Part shown: one piece after another, positions 16,762 to 25,724 of the stretch
Numbering within the stretch: the stretch's first letter is position 1
How the letters are laid out: the number at the start of each line of letters is the position of its first letter
DNA from: Streptomyces sp. SirexAA-E
Lineage (GTDB): Bacteria; Actinomycetota; Actinomycetes; Streptomycetales; Streptomycetaceae
NCBI RefSeq assembly: GCF_000177195.2
Contig: NC_015953.1
Span: 1,922,001 to 1,986,000, forward strand
Direction of reading: 5' to 3'
DNA length: 64,000 nucleotides
Notes under the pieces: model-generated
Seen by the model: only the letters and a program-made list of their open reading frames with translations
Database searches by the model: none
What the model was told of the DNA's origin: nothing
Program-made: the position numbers and the translations under genes

Positions 16762-17625
16762 ATGAATTCCGCGACACTGCGGCTCGGCGTTCTCGCCTCG
16801 CGCGTCCGCTTCGAGGAGAAATGCATTCTGGCAGCGCTGGAGAGGCGCGGCGTCGCATGTGAGCAGATCGACCCCCGCACGCTGGCGGTCCGGGCCGGAG
16901 CGCCTTGGACCGGCCCGCGCACCGTGCTCAACCGGGAGGTCGGCCACTACCGGGCGCTGTACGCGGCGAGCGCGCTCGAGTCGACGGGGGCGAGGGTGCT
17001 CAACACCGCGGCGGCCGCGGCGGTGTGCGGCGACAAGTGGCAGACCTCCGCGGCGCTGGTGGCCCGTGGGGTGCCGACGCCCGACACCAGCCTCGCGCTG
17101 ACCCCTGACGCGGCGCTGGCGGCCCTGGAGCAGTTCGGCTACCCCGCCGTGATCAAGCCCCTCGTCGGTTCCTGGGGCCGCCTGGTGACCCGGGTCACCG
17201 GCCCGGCGATGGCCGCGGCAGTCCTGGAACACCTGGCGGCGCTGCCGTCCCCGCAGTCACACATCGTCTACGTCCAGCGCGAAGTCGCCAAGGCCGACCG
17301 GGACATCAGAGTCCTGGTGGTCGGCGGACGGGCCGTCGGGGCGACGTACCGCAGAAGCGACGAATGGCGCACGAACGTCGCCCGCGGGGCGGTCAGCGAG
17401 CGCTGCCCGCTCGATCCCGGGCTCACGGAGCTGGCCGTGGCCGCGGCAAAGACCGTCGGCGCGCACATCGCGGGGGTGGATCTGCTCCAGGACCCGGACG
17501 GCCGGCTGACGGTGCTGGAGGTCAACGACCGGGTGGAGTTCCGGGGGCTCCAGCAGAGCCACGGTACGGACATCGACGTGGCGGACGCCGTCGCCGCCCT
17601 GCTGATCGAGGAGGCACAGGCATGA
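16762..17625 (+). CDS. lysX: LysX-like ATP-grasp ligase (loads amino acid on LysW)
   Basis: A 287-residue RimK/LysX-family ATP-grasp enzyme that should form the isopeptide bond between the LysW C-terminal Glu and the alpha-amino group of glutamate or a similar amino acid. ATP-grasp elements are visible: CGDKWQTSAAL, VIKPLVGSWGRLV, and the metal site VDLLQDPDGRLTVLEVNDRVEF near the C-terminus. The LysX/ArgX-type N-terminus (LRLGVLASRVRFEEKCILAAL) lacks a membrane segment. The ATG at 16762 has GGGAAGGAG upstream. Its stop overlaps the next gene's ATG (ATGA). The substrate cannot be settled from sequence; glutamate is inferred from related azabicycle pathways. Confidence 0.9.
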   Translation: MNSATLRLGVLASRVRFEEKCILAALERRGVACEQIDPRTLAVRAGAPWTGPRTVLNREVGHYRALYAASALESTGARVLNTAAAAAVCGDKWQTSAALVARGVPTPDTSLALTPDAALAALEQFGYPAVIKPLVGSWGRLVTRVTGPAMAAAVLEHLAALPSPQSHIVYVQREVAKADRDIRVLVVGGRAVGATYRRSDEWRTNVARGAVSERCPLDPGLTELAVAAAKTVGAHIAGVDLLQDPDGRLTVLEVNDRVEFRGLQQSHGTDIDVADAVAALLIEEAQA

Positions 17626-18647
17626 TCCGGGCTGCCGTCGTGGGCGCGGCCGGCTACATCGGCGGCGAACTGCTCCGCCTGCTGGTCGGCCACCCCCAGG
17701 TGGAACTCGTCAACGCCGTCTCGCGCACCCTGCGCGGGCGGCCGGTGGACAGCGTCCATCCCAATCTGCGCGGCCGTACCCGGCTGACGTTCTCGTCCTA
17801 CGACCAACTCGAGCGCTCCGACGTGCTGTTCCTCGCCACACCGCACCGGGAGACCATGCAGCGGATGCCGGAGTACCTCGCCTCGGCACGCGTCGTCATC
17901 GATCTGTCCGGCGACTTCCGGCTGCCGGACACCGACGTCTACCAGGACTACTACGGCACCCCCCACGAGGCGCCCGGCCTGCTCGGCACCTTCGTCCAGG
18001 GAATCCCCGAGCTGCACCGGGAGCGGCTGCGCACCGCCGACCGGATCTCCGTACCCGGCTGCATGGCCACCGCCGGCATCCTCTCACTGGTCCCTCTCGC
18101 CCGCGACGGACTGATCCGGGGCGACATCACGGTGGACGCCCGCACCGGGTCCAGCGGCTCCGGCGCCAAGGCCGGCTCGGAGAACCTGCACGCCGAACGC
18201 AGCGGCGCGCTCAGGGTGTTCGCCCCCACCCGGCACCGGCACGAGGCCGAGATCGCCCAGGCGACCGGGCACACCGTGCGGATGACGGCCACCGGTGTCG
18301 AGGCGGTCCGGGGAGTGCAGCTGCTGTGCCGGGCGCCGCTGGCCGAAGGGGTGGACGAACGCGCCGTCCGCTCCACCTACCGGACCGCCTACGCGGACGA
18401 GCCCTTCGTCCGGATCGTCGCCGCCCGGCGCGGGATGCACCGCTTCCCCGACGCCAAGATCCTCTCCGGTTCCAACTTCTGCGACGTCGGCTTCGCGCTG
18501 GACCGCGGCGCCTCGACCGTCACCGTGATCGCGGCTCTGGACAACCTCGTCAAGGGCGGCGCGGGCAACGCCGTGCAGTGCATGAACGTGCGGTTCGGCG
18601 AACCGGAGGCGCTCGGACTGGAGTTCACCGGCCTGCACCCCAACTGA
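17622..18647 (+). CDS. ArgC/LysY-like acyl-phosphate reductase
   Basis: A 341-residue NADPH-dependent reductase that converts the phosphorylated side chain of the LysW-bound amino acid to a semialdehyde. The Rossmann start is VVGAAGYIGGELLRLL (6-21). The catalytic Cys lies in SVPGCMATAG (about 147-156). The GSSGSGAKAG stretch and HRHEAEI (with the conserved His) are normal for N-acetylglutamyl-phosphate reductases. Standing next to LysW and LysX rather than arginine genes, it is more likely LysY-like. The preceding kinase step is supplied by the fused kinase/deacylase on the other strand. Confidence 0.92.
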   Translation: MIRAAVVGAAGYIGGELLRLLVGHPQVELVNAVSRTLRGRPVDSVHPNLRGRTRLTFSSYDQLERSDVLFLATPHRETMQRMPEYLASARVVIDLSGDFRLPDTDVYQDYYGTPHEAPGLLGTFVQGIPELHRERLRTADRISVPGCMATAGILSLVPLARDGLIRGDITVDARTGSSGSGAKAGSENLHAERSGALRVFAPTRHRHEAEIAQATGHTVRMTATGVEAVRGVQLLCRAPLAEGVDERAVRSTYRTAYADEPFVRIVAARRGMHRFPDAKILSGSNFCDVGFALDRGASTVTVIAALDNLVKGGAGNAVQCMNVRFGEPEALGLEFTGLHPN

Positions 18648-18701
18648 CACCTCCCGCACACCGTGCGCCCCCGCCTACCGCACCCGCCGAAAGGACCAGG
18701 C

Positions 18702-19613
18702 ATGAGCAGCCCTCCCCTGCTGCGCGGCACCCCGCCGCCGGCCCCATCGACCGCCGACCGACCCGTCGGCCCTTCCGAGGGCGTCTCCCGCGGAGCGGAA
18801 GACCTGTCCGAGGTGACCACGCGGATCAGGGAGCACATCGTGACGATGTGCGCGAGCCCCGAGGGCGGCCACCTGGGCGGCTCGATGTCCCTGGTGGAGA
18901 TCCTCGCCGTGCTCTACTTCCGTGTCCTGCGCCATGATCCCGGCTTCCCGGGCCTGCCCGAGCGCGACGTACTGCTGCTCAGCAAGGGGCACGGCGGCAT
19001 CGGCCTGTTCGCGACGCTCTGCGAGGCCGGCTACTTCCCGGCCTCGGAGCTCGACGGGTACGCCAGGCCGGGCAGCCACTTCACGGCCCACCCGCATCCC
19101 GGGATCCCGGGTGTGGAGATGCCCTCCGGCTCCCTGGGCCACGGGCTGGCCGTCGGCACCGGGCACGCCCTGGCGCACCGGCTGGAGCGGTCCGACCGCC
19201 GCTGCTTCGTCGTCATGGGCGACGGCGAGCTCCAGGAGGGTTCCGTGTGGGAGGCGGCCTCGGTCGCCTCCGCCCAGCGCCTCGGCCGCCTCACCGCGAT
19301 CGTCGACCGCAACGGCCTGCAGATCAGCGGAGCGACCGAGGCGGTCGGCGCCCTGGAACCGCTGGCCGACCGCTGGCGGGCGTTCGGCTGGCGGGTCCTG
19401 GAGGCCGACGGCCACGACACCGGCGCGCTCACCGAGGCACTGTCCCTGGCCCCCGATCCGCACCGGCCCACGGTCCTGATCGCCCATACCGTCAAGGGCA
19501 AGGGCGTCGCCCCGATCGAAGGGCAGGCCCGCAGCCACTACGCACGGCTCGGCCGGCGGCAGCAGCTGGCGCTCCTGAAGGCGCTGCGCGCCGATGCGGA
19601 GGCCCGCCGATGA
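18702..19613 (+). CDS. Transketolase, N-terminal (TPP-binding) subunit
   Basis: The first half of a split transketolase, 303 residues. The N-terminal ~32 residues are Pro-rich and outside the fold. The TPP/Mg motif begins VVMGDGELQEGSVWEA (about 169-184), and GGHLGGSMSLVEILAVLY and HPHPGIPGVEMPSGSLGHGL are typical. With the next gene it should transfer a two-carbon ketol unit onto the carrier-bound semialdehyde, giving a seven-carbon chain. This role is described for LysW-dependent azabicyclic amino acid pathways and is an inference here. A GAAAGGA site lies ten bases before the ATG. Confidence 0.9.
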   Translation: MSSPPLLRGTPPPAPSTADRPVGPSEGVSRGAEDLSEVTTRIREHIVTMCASPEGGHLGGSMSLVEILAVLYFRVLRHDPGFPGLPERDVLLLSKGHGGIGLFATLCEAGYFPASELDGYARPGSHFTAHPHPGIPGVEMPSGSLGHGLAVGTGHALAHRLERSDRRCFVVMGDGELQEGSVWEAASVASAQRLGRLTAIVDRNGLQISGATEAVGALEPLADRWRAFGWRVLEADGHDTGALTEALSLAPDPHRPTVLIAHTVKGKGVAPIEGQARSHYARLGRRQQLALLKALRADAEARR

Positions 19614-20626
19614 CCACGGCCGCCGCCACCGCACCGGCCGGCACCCGGCCCTCCACCCGCCCCGCCGCACCCGCCGGGACCGACCGCTCCGCCCGCGAGG
19701 TCTACCGCGACACGATCGCCGGGCTGCTGCCCGCCGAGGACCGGCTGGTCGTCCTGGACAGCGACACCGGCCTGTTCTCCGGCGTCGACTTCCGGGGCGG
19801 TCGCGAGCGCTACCTCAACCTCGGCATAGCCGAGCACACACTGATGGGCGCCGCCGCCGGGCTGGCCCGCGAGGGCCGGATCCCGGTGGTCAACACCATG
19901 GCGGCGTTCGCCGCGTCCCGGGCCCTGGAGGCCGTGAAGCTGGACATCGCGCTCGGCGGCCTGCCGGTGCTGATCGCGGCCACCCACTCGGGTGTGTCGG
20001 CGGGCCACCTCGGCCCCACGCACCACGCCCTGGAGGACCTCGCGTCGATGCGGGTACTGCCCCGCATGACCGTGGTGGTGCCCGGTGACGCCGCCCAGAC
20101 CGCGGAGCTGCTGCGCCAGGCGCTCGCCTCGGGCGGGCCGGTCTACTTCCGTCTCGGCCGCGGCGCCACCCCCGCCCTGCCGGCCGGCGCCGGGCCGGTG
20201 CGGCTCGGCGAGGCCCAGATACTCCGCCGCGGCACGGACATCACCCTGGCCGCCTGCGGGCCCTACCCGGTGCTCGCGGCCCTGGAGGCGGCGGAACTCC
20301 TGGCCGCGGACGGTGTGTCGGCCAACGTGCTGCACCTGCACACCGTGAAACCACTCGACACCCCGGCCCTGCTGGAGGCCCTGGGCGACCAGCGGACGGT
20401 GATCACGGTGGAGGAGCACTGGGCGGCCGGCGGGTTCGGCTCGGCGGTCGCCGAGGAGCTCAGCGCGCGACGGCCCGTCCAGGTCCACCGGATCGCGATG
20501 CCGGACGCCTTCGTCCCGGTCGCAGGCGGCCAGCGCCTGCTCCTCGAACGGGCCGGTGTCAGCGCCCGGTCCGTCGCCGAGAGCGCCCGCAGGGCGCTCG
20601 GCACCTCCCAGGGAGGCACCCGATGA
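19610..20626 (+). CDS. Transketolase, C-terminal (pyrimidine-binding) subunit
   Basis: The second half of the split transketolase, 338 residues. It holds the pyrimidine-binding domain with the catalytic Glu region LNLGIAEHTLMGAAAGLA (about 67-84) and HSGVSAGHLGPTHHALEDLA, then the C-terminal domain (about 205-330). The ATG overlaps the stop of the first subunit (ATGA) and its own stop overlaps the next gene's ATG, so the subunits are made together. An unusual Ala/Pro/Thr-rich N-terminal extension of about 27 residues precedes SAREVYRD. Split transketolases of this kind are common in secondary-metabolite clusters. Confidence 0.9.
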   Translation: MTTAAATAPAGTRPSTRPAAPAGTDRSAREVYRDTIAGLLPAEDRLVVLDSDTGLFSGVDFRGGRERYLNLGIAEHTLMGAAAGLAREGRIPVVNTMAAFAASRALEAVKLDIALGGLPVLIAATHSGVSAGHLGPTHHALEDLASMRVLPRMTVVVPGDAAQTAELLRQALASGGPVYFRLGRGATPALPAGAGPVRLGEAQILRRGTDITLAACGPYPVLAALEAAELLAADGVSANVLHLHTVKPLDTPALLEALGDQRTVITVEEHWAAGGFGSAVAEELSARRPVQVHRIAMPDAFVPVAGGQRLLLERAGVSARSVAESARRALGTSQGGTR

Positions 20627-22317
20627 GCACGACAGCACCGTACGAGGCGTACGCCCCGGCGGCGGCACAAGGCCCCGCGGACTCCACGGACCTCGCCGGC
20701 ACGTGGCGCGCGGCCGGCTGGTGGCGTGACGAGACGATCCTGCACGACCTGCGCCGCTGGGCGCGGCTCCGTCCCGACAGGCCCGCCCTGGTCTGCTACT
20801 CGGGCGCCGAGGCCCGGACCGTGAGCTACGCCGAGCTCGCCCGCCGGGTCGACCGGCTCGCCGCCGGGCTGCTCCGGCTCGGTGTGCGGCGCGGTGACGT
20901 GGTGACCCTGCAACTGCCCAACTCGTGGGAGCTGGTGGCGCTCTGCCTGGCGTCCGCCCGGATCGGCGCGGTCGCCGGCCCGGTGGTACCGACCATGCGC
21001 CGCCGCGAGGTGGAGTTCATGACCCGGCTCACCGCCAGCCCGGTCTACATCGCCGCTGCCGAGGTCCGGGGCTTCTCCTACGCCGGGATGAGCGCCGAGG
21101 TCGCCGACGCCGTGCCCACCCTGCGCCACCGGGTGCTGCTCGGCGGGGACGGCGGGCACCCCGGCGGCGCCCTGGACTTCACCCGCGACCTCTACGCCCC
21201 CGAACCCGACCCGGAGCTGCTCGCCTCGCTCGACGGTCTGGAGGCGGGGCCGGACGACCCCGCCCAGATCATGTTCACCTCCGGCACCACCGGAGAGCCG
21301 AAGGGCGTCGTCCACAGCCACAACACCCTGTACGCGATGAACCGGGCCCAGGCCGATGTCCTCGGACTCGGCGGCGACGAAGTCACCGCCATGGGCTCGC
21401 CCACCACCCACCAGGCGGGCTTCACCTGGAACTTCGTGATGCCGATGCTGCTCGGCGCCACCGCGGTCCAGGTGGACCGGTGGGACGCGCAGCGGATGCT
21501 GCACATCCTCCAGGCGCGGCGGGTGACCTTCTTCATGGGCGCGCCCACCTTCCTCTCCGACCTGATCGACGCGCAGCGCCGTACCCCCCACGACCTGTCG
21601 GCGCTGCGCAGCTTCGCGACCGGCAGCGCGCCGATAGCGCCGCTGCTCGTGGAGGACGCCGACACGGTGCTCGGCTGCCGGGTGTACGCCCTGTGGGGCA
21701 TGACGGAGAACGGCTGCGTGACCGTCACCCGCCCGCAGCAGCCGCCGCTGCGGGCGGCCGGGAGCGACGGCACCGCAGTCCCGGGCATGGAGGTCCGTAT
21801 CATCGGCCGCGACCGGCGCGCGGTGCCGGCCGGAGAGGTCGGACGGCTCCAGGTCCGGGGCGCCACGCAGTGCCTGGGCTACTTCCGGCGGCAGGAGGTG
21901 TACGACGCCTCGGTGACCGCCGACGGGTGGTTCGACACCGGCGACCTGGCCCGGGACGACGGGCACGGCGGCATCCGCATCGCCGGCCGGGTCAAGGACA
22001 TGATCGTGCGCGGCGCCGAGAACATCCCGGTCGTCGAGGTGGAGGGCGCGCTCCTCAGGCACCCGGCGGTCAAGGACGTCGCGGTGGTCGGCTACCCGGA
22101 CGCACGGCTCGGCGAACGCGCCTGCGCCTTCCTGGTCACCACCGGCCCGGCCCTCGGCGTGCCCGAGCTGCGGGACCACCTCGCCGGGCTCGGCATGGCC
22201 CGGACGTACTGGCCGGAGCGGGTGGAACTGCTGCCGGCGCTGCCGCGCACCCCCTCCGGAAAGGTACAGAAGTTCGCCCTGCGCGAGCTGCTGCACGCCT
22301 CCGCCCCCTCGAACTGA
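20623..22317 (+). CDS. Acyl-AMP/acyl-CoA ligase
   Basis: A 564-residue class I adenylate-forming enzyme that activates a carboxylic acid as acyl-AMP and probably transfers it to CoA. Core motifs in order: MFTSGTTGEPKGVVHSH (about 217-233), YALWGMTENG, DGWFDTGDLARDDG, and the C-terminal TPSGKVQKFALREL with the catalytic Lys. The acid cannot be named; the family includes fatty, cyclohexane-type and aromatic acid ligases. It is coupled to the transketolase genes and followed after 34 bases by an acyl-CoA dehydrogenase, which suggests its product is desaturated next. Confidence 0.88.
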   Translation: MSTTAPYEAYAPAAAQGPADSTDLAGTWRAAGWWRDETILHDLRRWARLRPDRPALVCYSGAEARTVSYAELARRVDRLAAGLLRLGVRRGDVVTLQLPNSWELVALCLASARIGAVAGPVVPTMRRREVEFMTRLTASPVYIAAAEVRGFSYAGMSAEVADAVPTLRHRVLLGGDGGHPGGALDFTRDLYAPEPDPELLASLDGLEAGPDDPAQIMFTSGTTGEPKGVVHSHNTLYAMNRAQADVLGLGGDEVTAMGSPTTHQAGFTWNFVMPMLLGATAVQVDRWDAQRMLHILQARRVTFFMGAPTFLSDLIDAQRRTPHDLSALRSFATGSAPIAPLLVEDADTVLGCRVYALWGMTENGCVTVTRPQQPPLRAAGSDGTAVPGMEVRIIGRDRRAVPAGEVGRLQVRGATQCLGYFRRQEVYDASVTADGWFDTGDLARDDGHGGIRIAGRVKDMIVRGAENIPVVEVEGALLRHPAVKDVAVVGYPDARLGERACAFLVTTGPALGVPELRDHLAGLGMARTYWPERVELLPALPRTPSGKVQKFALRELLHASAPSN

Positions 22318-22351
22318 CGCCTGGGACACCGAGAGAAGGAAACACAGCTCC

Positions 22352-23497
22352 ATGGACTTCACGTTCACCCCCTCGCAGGACGAACTGGCGGCGCGCGTCG
22401 GCGCGTTCGCGGCCGAACGAATCGCTCCGTACCGCCGGGAGCAGGACCGCGGCGGCACGTACCGTCCGGGTCTGTTCCCGGACATGGCGGCGGCGGACCT
22501 GTTCGCGCTGCGGATTCCCGAGGAGTACGGCGGGCTGGGGCTGGACGCCGTGAGTGCGGGCATCGCGCTGGAGCAGCTGGCGGCGGCCGATCTCTCGGTG
22601 TGCTTCCCGGTGCTCAACGCCGCTCTGATCGGCGGGGTCCTGGCCGACAACGGCGATCCGGAGCAACGGGCGGCCTGGCTTCCGCCGATCGCCCGCGGTG
22701 ACGCCGTGGTCGCCCTCGCGCTGACGGAGCCCGACCACGGCACGGACGCGGCGGGCATCCGGATGGAGGCGCGGCCGGACGGCGACGGCTGGCTGCTCAC
22801 CGGTGAGAAGACCTCCATCATGATCGCGGCGCACGCCACCCACGGCCTGGTCTTCGCCCGCACCGGCGGGGAGGGGGCCCGTGGCATCAGCGCCTTCTAC
22901 GTCGCACTGGACGACGCCCGGGTGCGCCGGGAGCAGCTGACCGACCTCGGCTGCAGGGCCGGCGGGCGCGGCCGGATCGTCCTCGACGGTCTGCGGGTCG
23001 GCCCCCGTGACCTGGTGGGCGAGCCCGGCGGCGGTTTCGCCGCGGTGATGCGCGGCTTCGGTGTCTCCCGGGCGCTGATCGCGCTGATGGCGGTCGCGGT
23101 GGGCGACGCCGCCCTGGAGGAGGCCTACGCACACGCCGCGCGGCGGACCGCCTTCGGGCGGCCCCTCGGACAGTTCCAGTCGGTGTCGTTCCCCCTCGTG
23201 GAGCACACCACCCTGCTGCACGCGGCGCGTCTGGTCGCCTACGAGGCGCTGTGCCGGGCGGATCGCGGCGAGGACCCCCGCATCCCGTCGAACATGGCGA
23301 AGTGGTGGGCGCCCAAGGCGGCTGTCGAGGCCACCCACCAGGCGCTGCTGACCATGGGACACCTGGGGTGGAGCGAGGACGGCCCGATAGCCCAGCGGCT
23401 GCGGGACGTCATCGGCCTCCAGCTCGCGGACGGGACGGCCGCGGCCACCAAGATCACCGTGGCCCGACTCGTCCTCGGCAAGGAGTACGCGCCGTGA
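22352..23497 (+). CDS. Acyl-CoA dehydrogenase
   Basis: A complete 381-residue FAD-dependent acyl-CoA dehydrogenase fold. Visible are the N-terminal helical domain, ALALTEPDHGTDAAGI (about 126-141), the RRTAFGRPLGQFQSVSFPL helix, and the C-terminal LGWSEDGPIAQRLRDV region. It would introduce an alpha,beta double bond into the thioester made by the ligase upstream. In this setting a dehydroamino acid or cyclic acid is a possible substrate, but this is inference. The GAGAAGGA ribosome site is good. The gene converges with the CGNR regulator gene; only 11 bases lie between the stops. Confidence 0.9.
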   Translation: MDFTFTPSQDELAARVGAFAAERIAPYRREQDRGGTYRPGLFPDMAAADLFALRIPEEYGGLGLDAVSAGIALEQLAAADLSVCFPVLNAALIGGVLADNGDPEQRAAWLPPIARGDAVVALALTEPDHGTDAAGIRMEARPDGDGWLLTGEKTSIMIAAHATHGLVFARTGGEGARGISAFYVALDDARVRREQLTDLGCRAGGRGRIVLDGLRVGPRDLVGEPGGGFAAVMRGFGVSRALIALMAVAVGDAALEEAYAHAARRTAFGRPLGQFQSVSFPLVEHTTLLHAARLVAYEALCRADRGEDPRIPSNMAKWWAPKAAVEATHQALLTMGHLGWSEDGPIAQRLRDVIGLQLADGTAAATKITVARLVLGKEYAP

Positions 23498-23508
23498 GCA
23501 CCGGCCGC

Positions 23509-24108
23509 TCAGTCCGCGACCGGGCCGGACGCGGAAACCTTGAGCCCCTGCCGGTACGCCTGCATCTTGGAGCGGGTCCCGCACACCGCCATGGAGCACC
23601 AGCGACCGGACAGGTTGCGGGCGCGGTCGTAGAAGGCCCAGGCGCAACGGTGGTCGTGACAGGACTTCAGCCGCTGCCAGCTGCCGTCCCCGCTCGCCTC
23701 GACGACGACGGCCAGGACCTGCCCGAACAGGCCCTGCGCCCCTTCACCGACCGGTCGCAGCCCGGCCGTGCCGGACTCGTCGAAACCGAGGACCAGCGGG
23801 CAGCGCCCGGCGACACGTTCGACCACCGCGCGGGCCTCCGGGTCGCGGGGGCCGCCGTTGTTCTCCCGCAGCAGCGCCCGCAGGGCCTCACGCAGTACGA
23901 CCGCGCGTCTGCGGTCGGCCTCGGTGACTCCGGTCGCTGCGCCGGGCGGGCCGTAGGCCTCAAGCCAGCGCGTGAACCCCCCGGTCGTCGCGAACTCATC
24001 CGGTCCGAACTCGACGTTGACGCTGTTGACGAAGGACTGCACCAGGGCCAGCCGCCCGGGCGCCACCTCGCGGTCCCCGGGCTGCCGCACCCGCCTTTTT
24101 CCCGTCAT
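23509..24108 (-). CDS. CGNR zinc-finger transcriptional regulator
   Basis: A 199-residue protein with the N-terminal all-alpha stress-response (ABATE) domain and a C-terminal CGNR zinc finger. The latter is visible as CHDHRCAWAFYDRARN then CSMAVCGTRSKMQAYR (about 148-187), with the CGNR tetrapeptide as CGTR. Such proteins bind DNA. It is divergent from the adjacent MFS exporter gene with 64 bases between, and a 25-base inverted repeat lies in that gap, so it probably controls the exporter. I see no clear ribosome site before the ATG at 24108, so the message may be leaderless or start slightly elsewhere. Confidence 0.85.
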   Translation of the reverse strand: MTGKRRVRQPGDREVAPGRLALVQSFVNSVNVEFGPDEFATTGGFTRWLEAYGPPGAATGVTEADRRRAVVLREALRALLRENNGGPRDPEARAVVERVAGRCPLVLGFDESGTAGLRPVGEGAQGLFGQVLAVVVEASGDGSWQRLKSCHDHRCAWAFYDRARNLSGRWCSMAVCGTRSKMQAYRQGLKVSASGPVAD

Positions 24109-24119
24109 GACGCAGACAC

Positions 24120-24144
24120 TACCGGCCACTTGCTGTGACCGGTA
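24120..24144. promoter_or_regulatory. Candidate operator between CGNR regulator and MFS exporter
   Basis: Inverted repeat TACCGG-N13-CCGGTA in the 64-base gap between two divergent genes, 12 bases from the regulator start and 28 from the exporter start. Position and symmetry suggest an operator for the CGNR protein. Confidence 0.4.
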
Positions 24145-24172
24145 TCCATCTCCACCCCCCGGAAGGATTCCC

Positions 24173-25627
24173 ATGGCCGACAACACCGTCGGGCGACCGC
24201 CTCTCCTGCTGCTGTGCTCCGCGCAGTTCATGCTCGCCCTCGACTTCGCCATCGTGAACGTCGCGCTCGGCGGCATGCAGCGGGACCTCGGCTTCACCGA
24301 CAGCGGACTGCAGTGGGTCGTGGGTGCGTACGCGCTCTTCTACGGCGGCTTCCTGCTGCTCGGCGGCCGGGCCGGTGACGCCGTGGGCCGCAAGCGGCTC
24401 TTCGTGGCCGGGCTGTCCGTGTTCACCCTGGCCTCGCTGCTCGGCGGTCTCGCCACCGAGCCGTTCGTCCTGATCGCCGCACGCGCCCTTCAGGGCCTGG
24501 CGGCCGCCGCGGTCTCCCCCGCCGTACTGGCCCTCATCGCCGCCGGCTTCCCGGAGGGCAAGGAACGCGTGAAGGCGATGGGCGTCTTCGGCGCGGTCTC
24601 CTCGGCCGGCTTCTCCGGCGGCGTCGCGGCAGGCGGCCTGCTCACCGAGTACATCAGCTGGCGCGCGGTGATGCTGGTCAACCTCCCGGTCGGTGTCGTC
24701 CTGGTGGCCCTGGCCGCCCGCCGGCTCACCGCGGACCACCACAGCACCCGCGCGACCCGCCTCGACGTGCCCGGGGCGATCCTGGTCACCTCGGCGATGT
24801 GCGCGTTCAGCTACGGCCTGACCGTCGCCTCCGACGAGGGCTGGGGCGCGAGGACCGTCATCGTCTCCCTGACCGCCGGCGTCGCGCTCCTGCTCGCCTT
24901 CCTCGTGGTGCAGACCCGGGTCCCGGCACCGCTGGTACCGCTGTCGATCTTCCGCAACCGCAGTCTCTCCTCCGGGAACGGCATCGCGTTCCTGTCGGGC
25001 GGCGTGATGTCGGTGTCGACCTTCTTCATCACCCTGTACCTCCAGCAGGTGCTCGGCTACTCCGACGTCAGGACCGGACTCGCCTTCTTCCCGCAGGCGT
25101 TCGTGGTGTTCCTCGCCAGCGTGCCGGTCATCCGGCTCACCGAGAAGCTGGGCGCGCCCAGAACCCTGGCCATCGGCGGTGTCGTCCTGACCGCGGGCTC
25201 GGTGCTGCTCGCCCAGGTCACGGCCGGCAGTTCGTACCTGCTGGTGGTCCTTCCCGGCGGTGTCCTGCTCGGCCTGGGGGTGACGGTCATGATGATCACC
25301 ACGGCCGTCGCCGCGACCAGCGGGGTCAGCGGGCCGCAGATGGGGCTCGCGTCCGGTCTGTACAACTCCAGCCGCCAGCTCGGCGTCGGCCTCTGCCTCG
25401 CCCTCGGTGTGGCCGTCGCGGGCATCGCCCACGGTGCCGTCCGGGCCATCCCGATCGGGGGCTTCCAGGCCGCGTTCTGGTTCACCGGCGCGCTGTCCGC
25501 CGGCATCGTCGCGGTGTCCCTCCTGGGCCTGCGCGGCACGGCGCCGCGTGCCCAGGAGGGGAGCGCCCCGGCCACGTCCGCGGACGGCGCCGGCGTCCCC
25601 GCCGAGGCGTCGGCTCCGGCCGTCTAG
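24173..25627 (+). CDS. MFS drug exporter (DHA2/EmrB-QacA, 14 TM)
   Basis: A 484-residue membrane transporter of the proton-driven DHA2 family. It starts with a hydrophobic helix (LLLLCSAQFMLALDFAIVNVAL) carrying the family 'D...VNVALP'-like motif, then WVVGAYALFYGGFLLLGGRAGD with the inter-helix GRAGDAVGRKRLF loop. The length accommodates 14 segments. It most likely exports the cluster product or confers self-resistance. GGAAGGA lies seven bases before the ATG. Divergent from the CGNR regulator, which probably represses it until product or stress appears. Confidence 0.9.
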   Translation: MADNTVGRPPLLLLCSAQFMLALDFAIVNVALGGMQRDLGFTDSGLQWVVGAYALFYGGFLLLGGRAGDAVGRKRLFVAGLSVFTLASLLGGLATEPFVLIAARALQGLAAAAVSPAVLALIAAGFPEGKERVKAMGVFGAVSSAGFSGGVAAGGLLTEYISWRAVMLVNLPVGVVLVALAARRLTADHHSTRATRLDVPGAILVTSAMCAFSYGLTVASDEGWGARTVIVSLTAGVALLLAFLVVQTRVPAPLVPLSIFRNRSLSSGNGIAFLSGGVMSVSTFFITLYLQQVLGYSDVRTGLAFFPQAFVVFLASVPVIRLTEKLGAPRTLAIGGVVLTAGSVLLAQVTAGSSYLLVVLPGGVLLGLGVTVMMITTAVAATSGVSGPQMGLASGLYNSSRQLGVGLCLALGVAVAGIAHGAVRAIPIGGFQAAFWFTGALSAGIVAVSLLGLRGTAPRAQEGSAPATSADGAGVPAEASAPAV

Positions 25628-25724
25628 CCGGACCGCCGCCGTCCCCCGCGCGCGGCCGGCCCTCTCCCCCGGGGCCGGCCGCCGCACCATCCCTGCACGC
25701 ATGCGGAGAGGAAAGGTACGCGCC

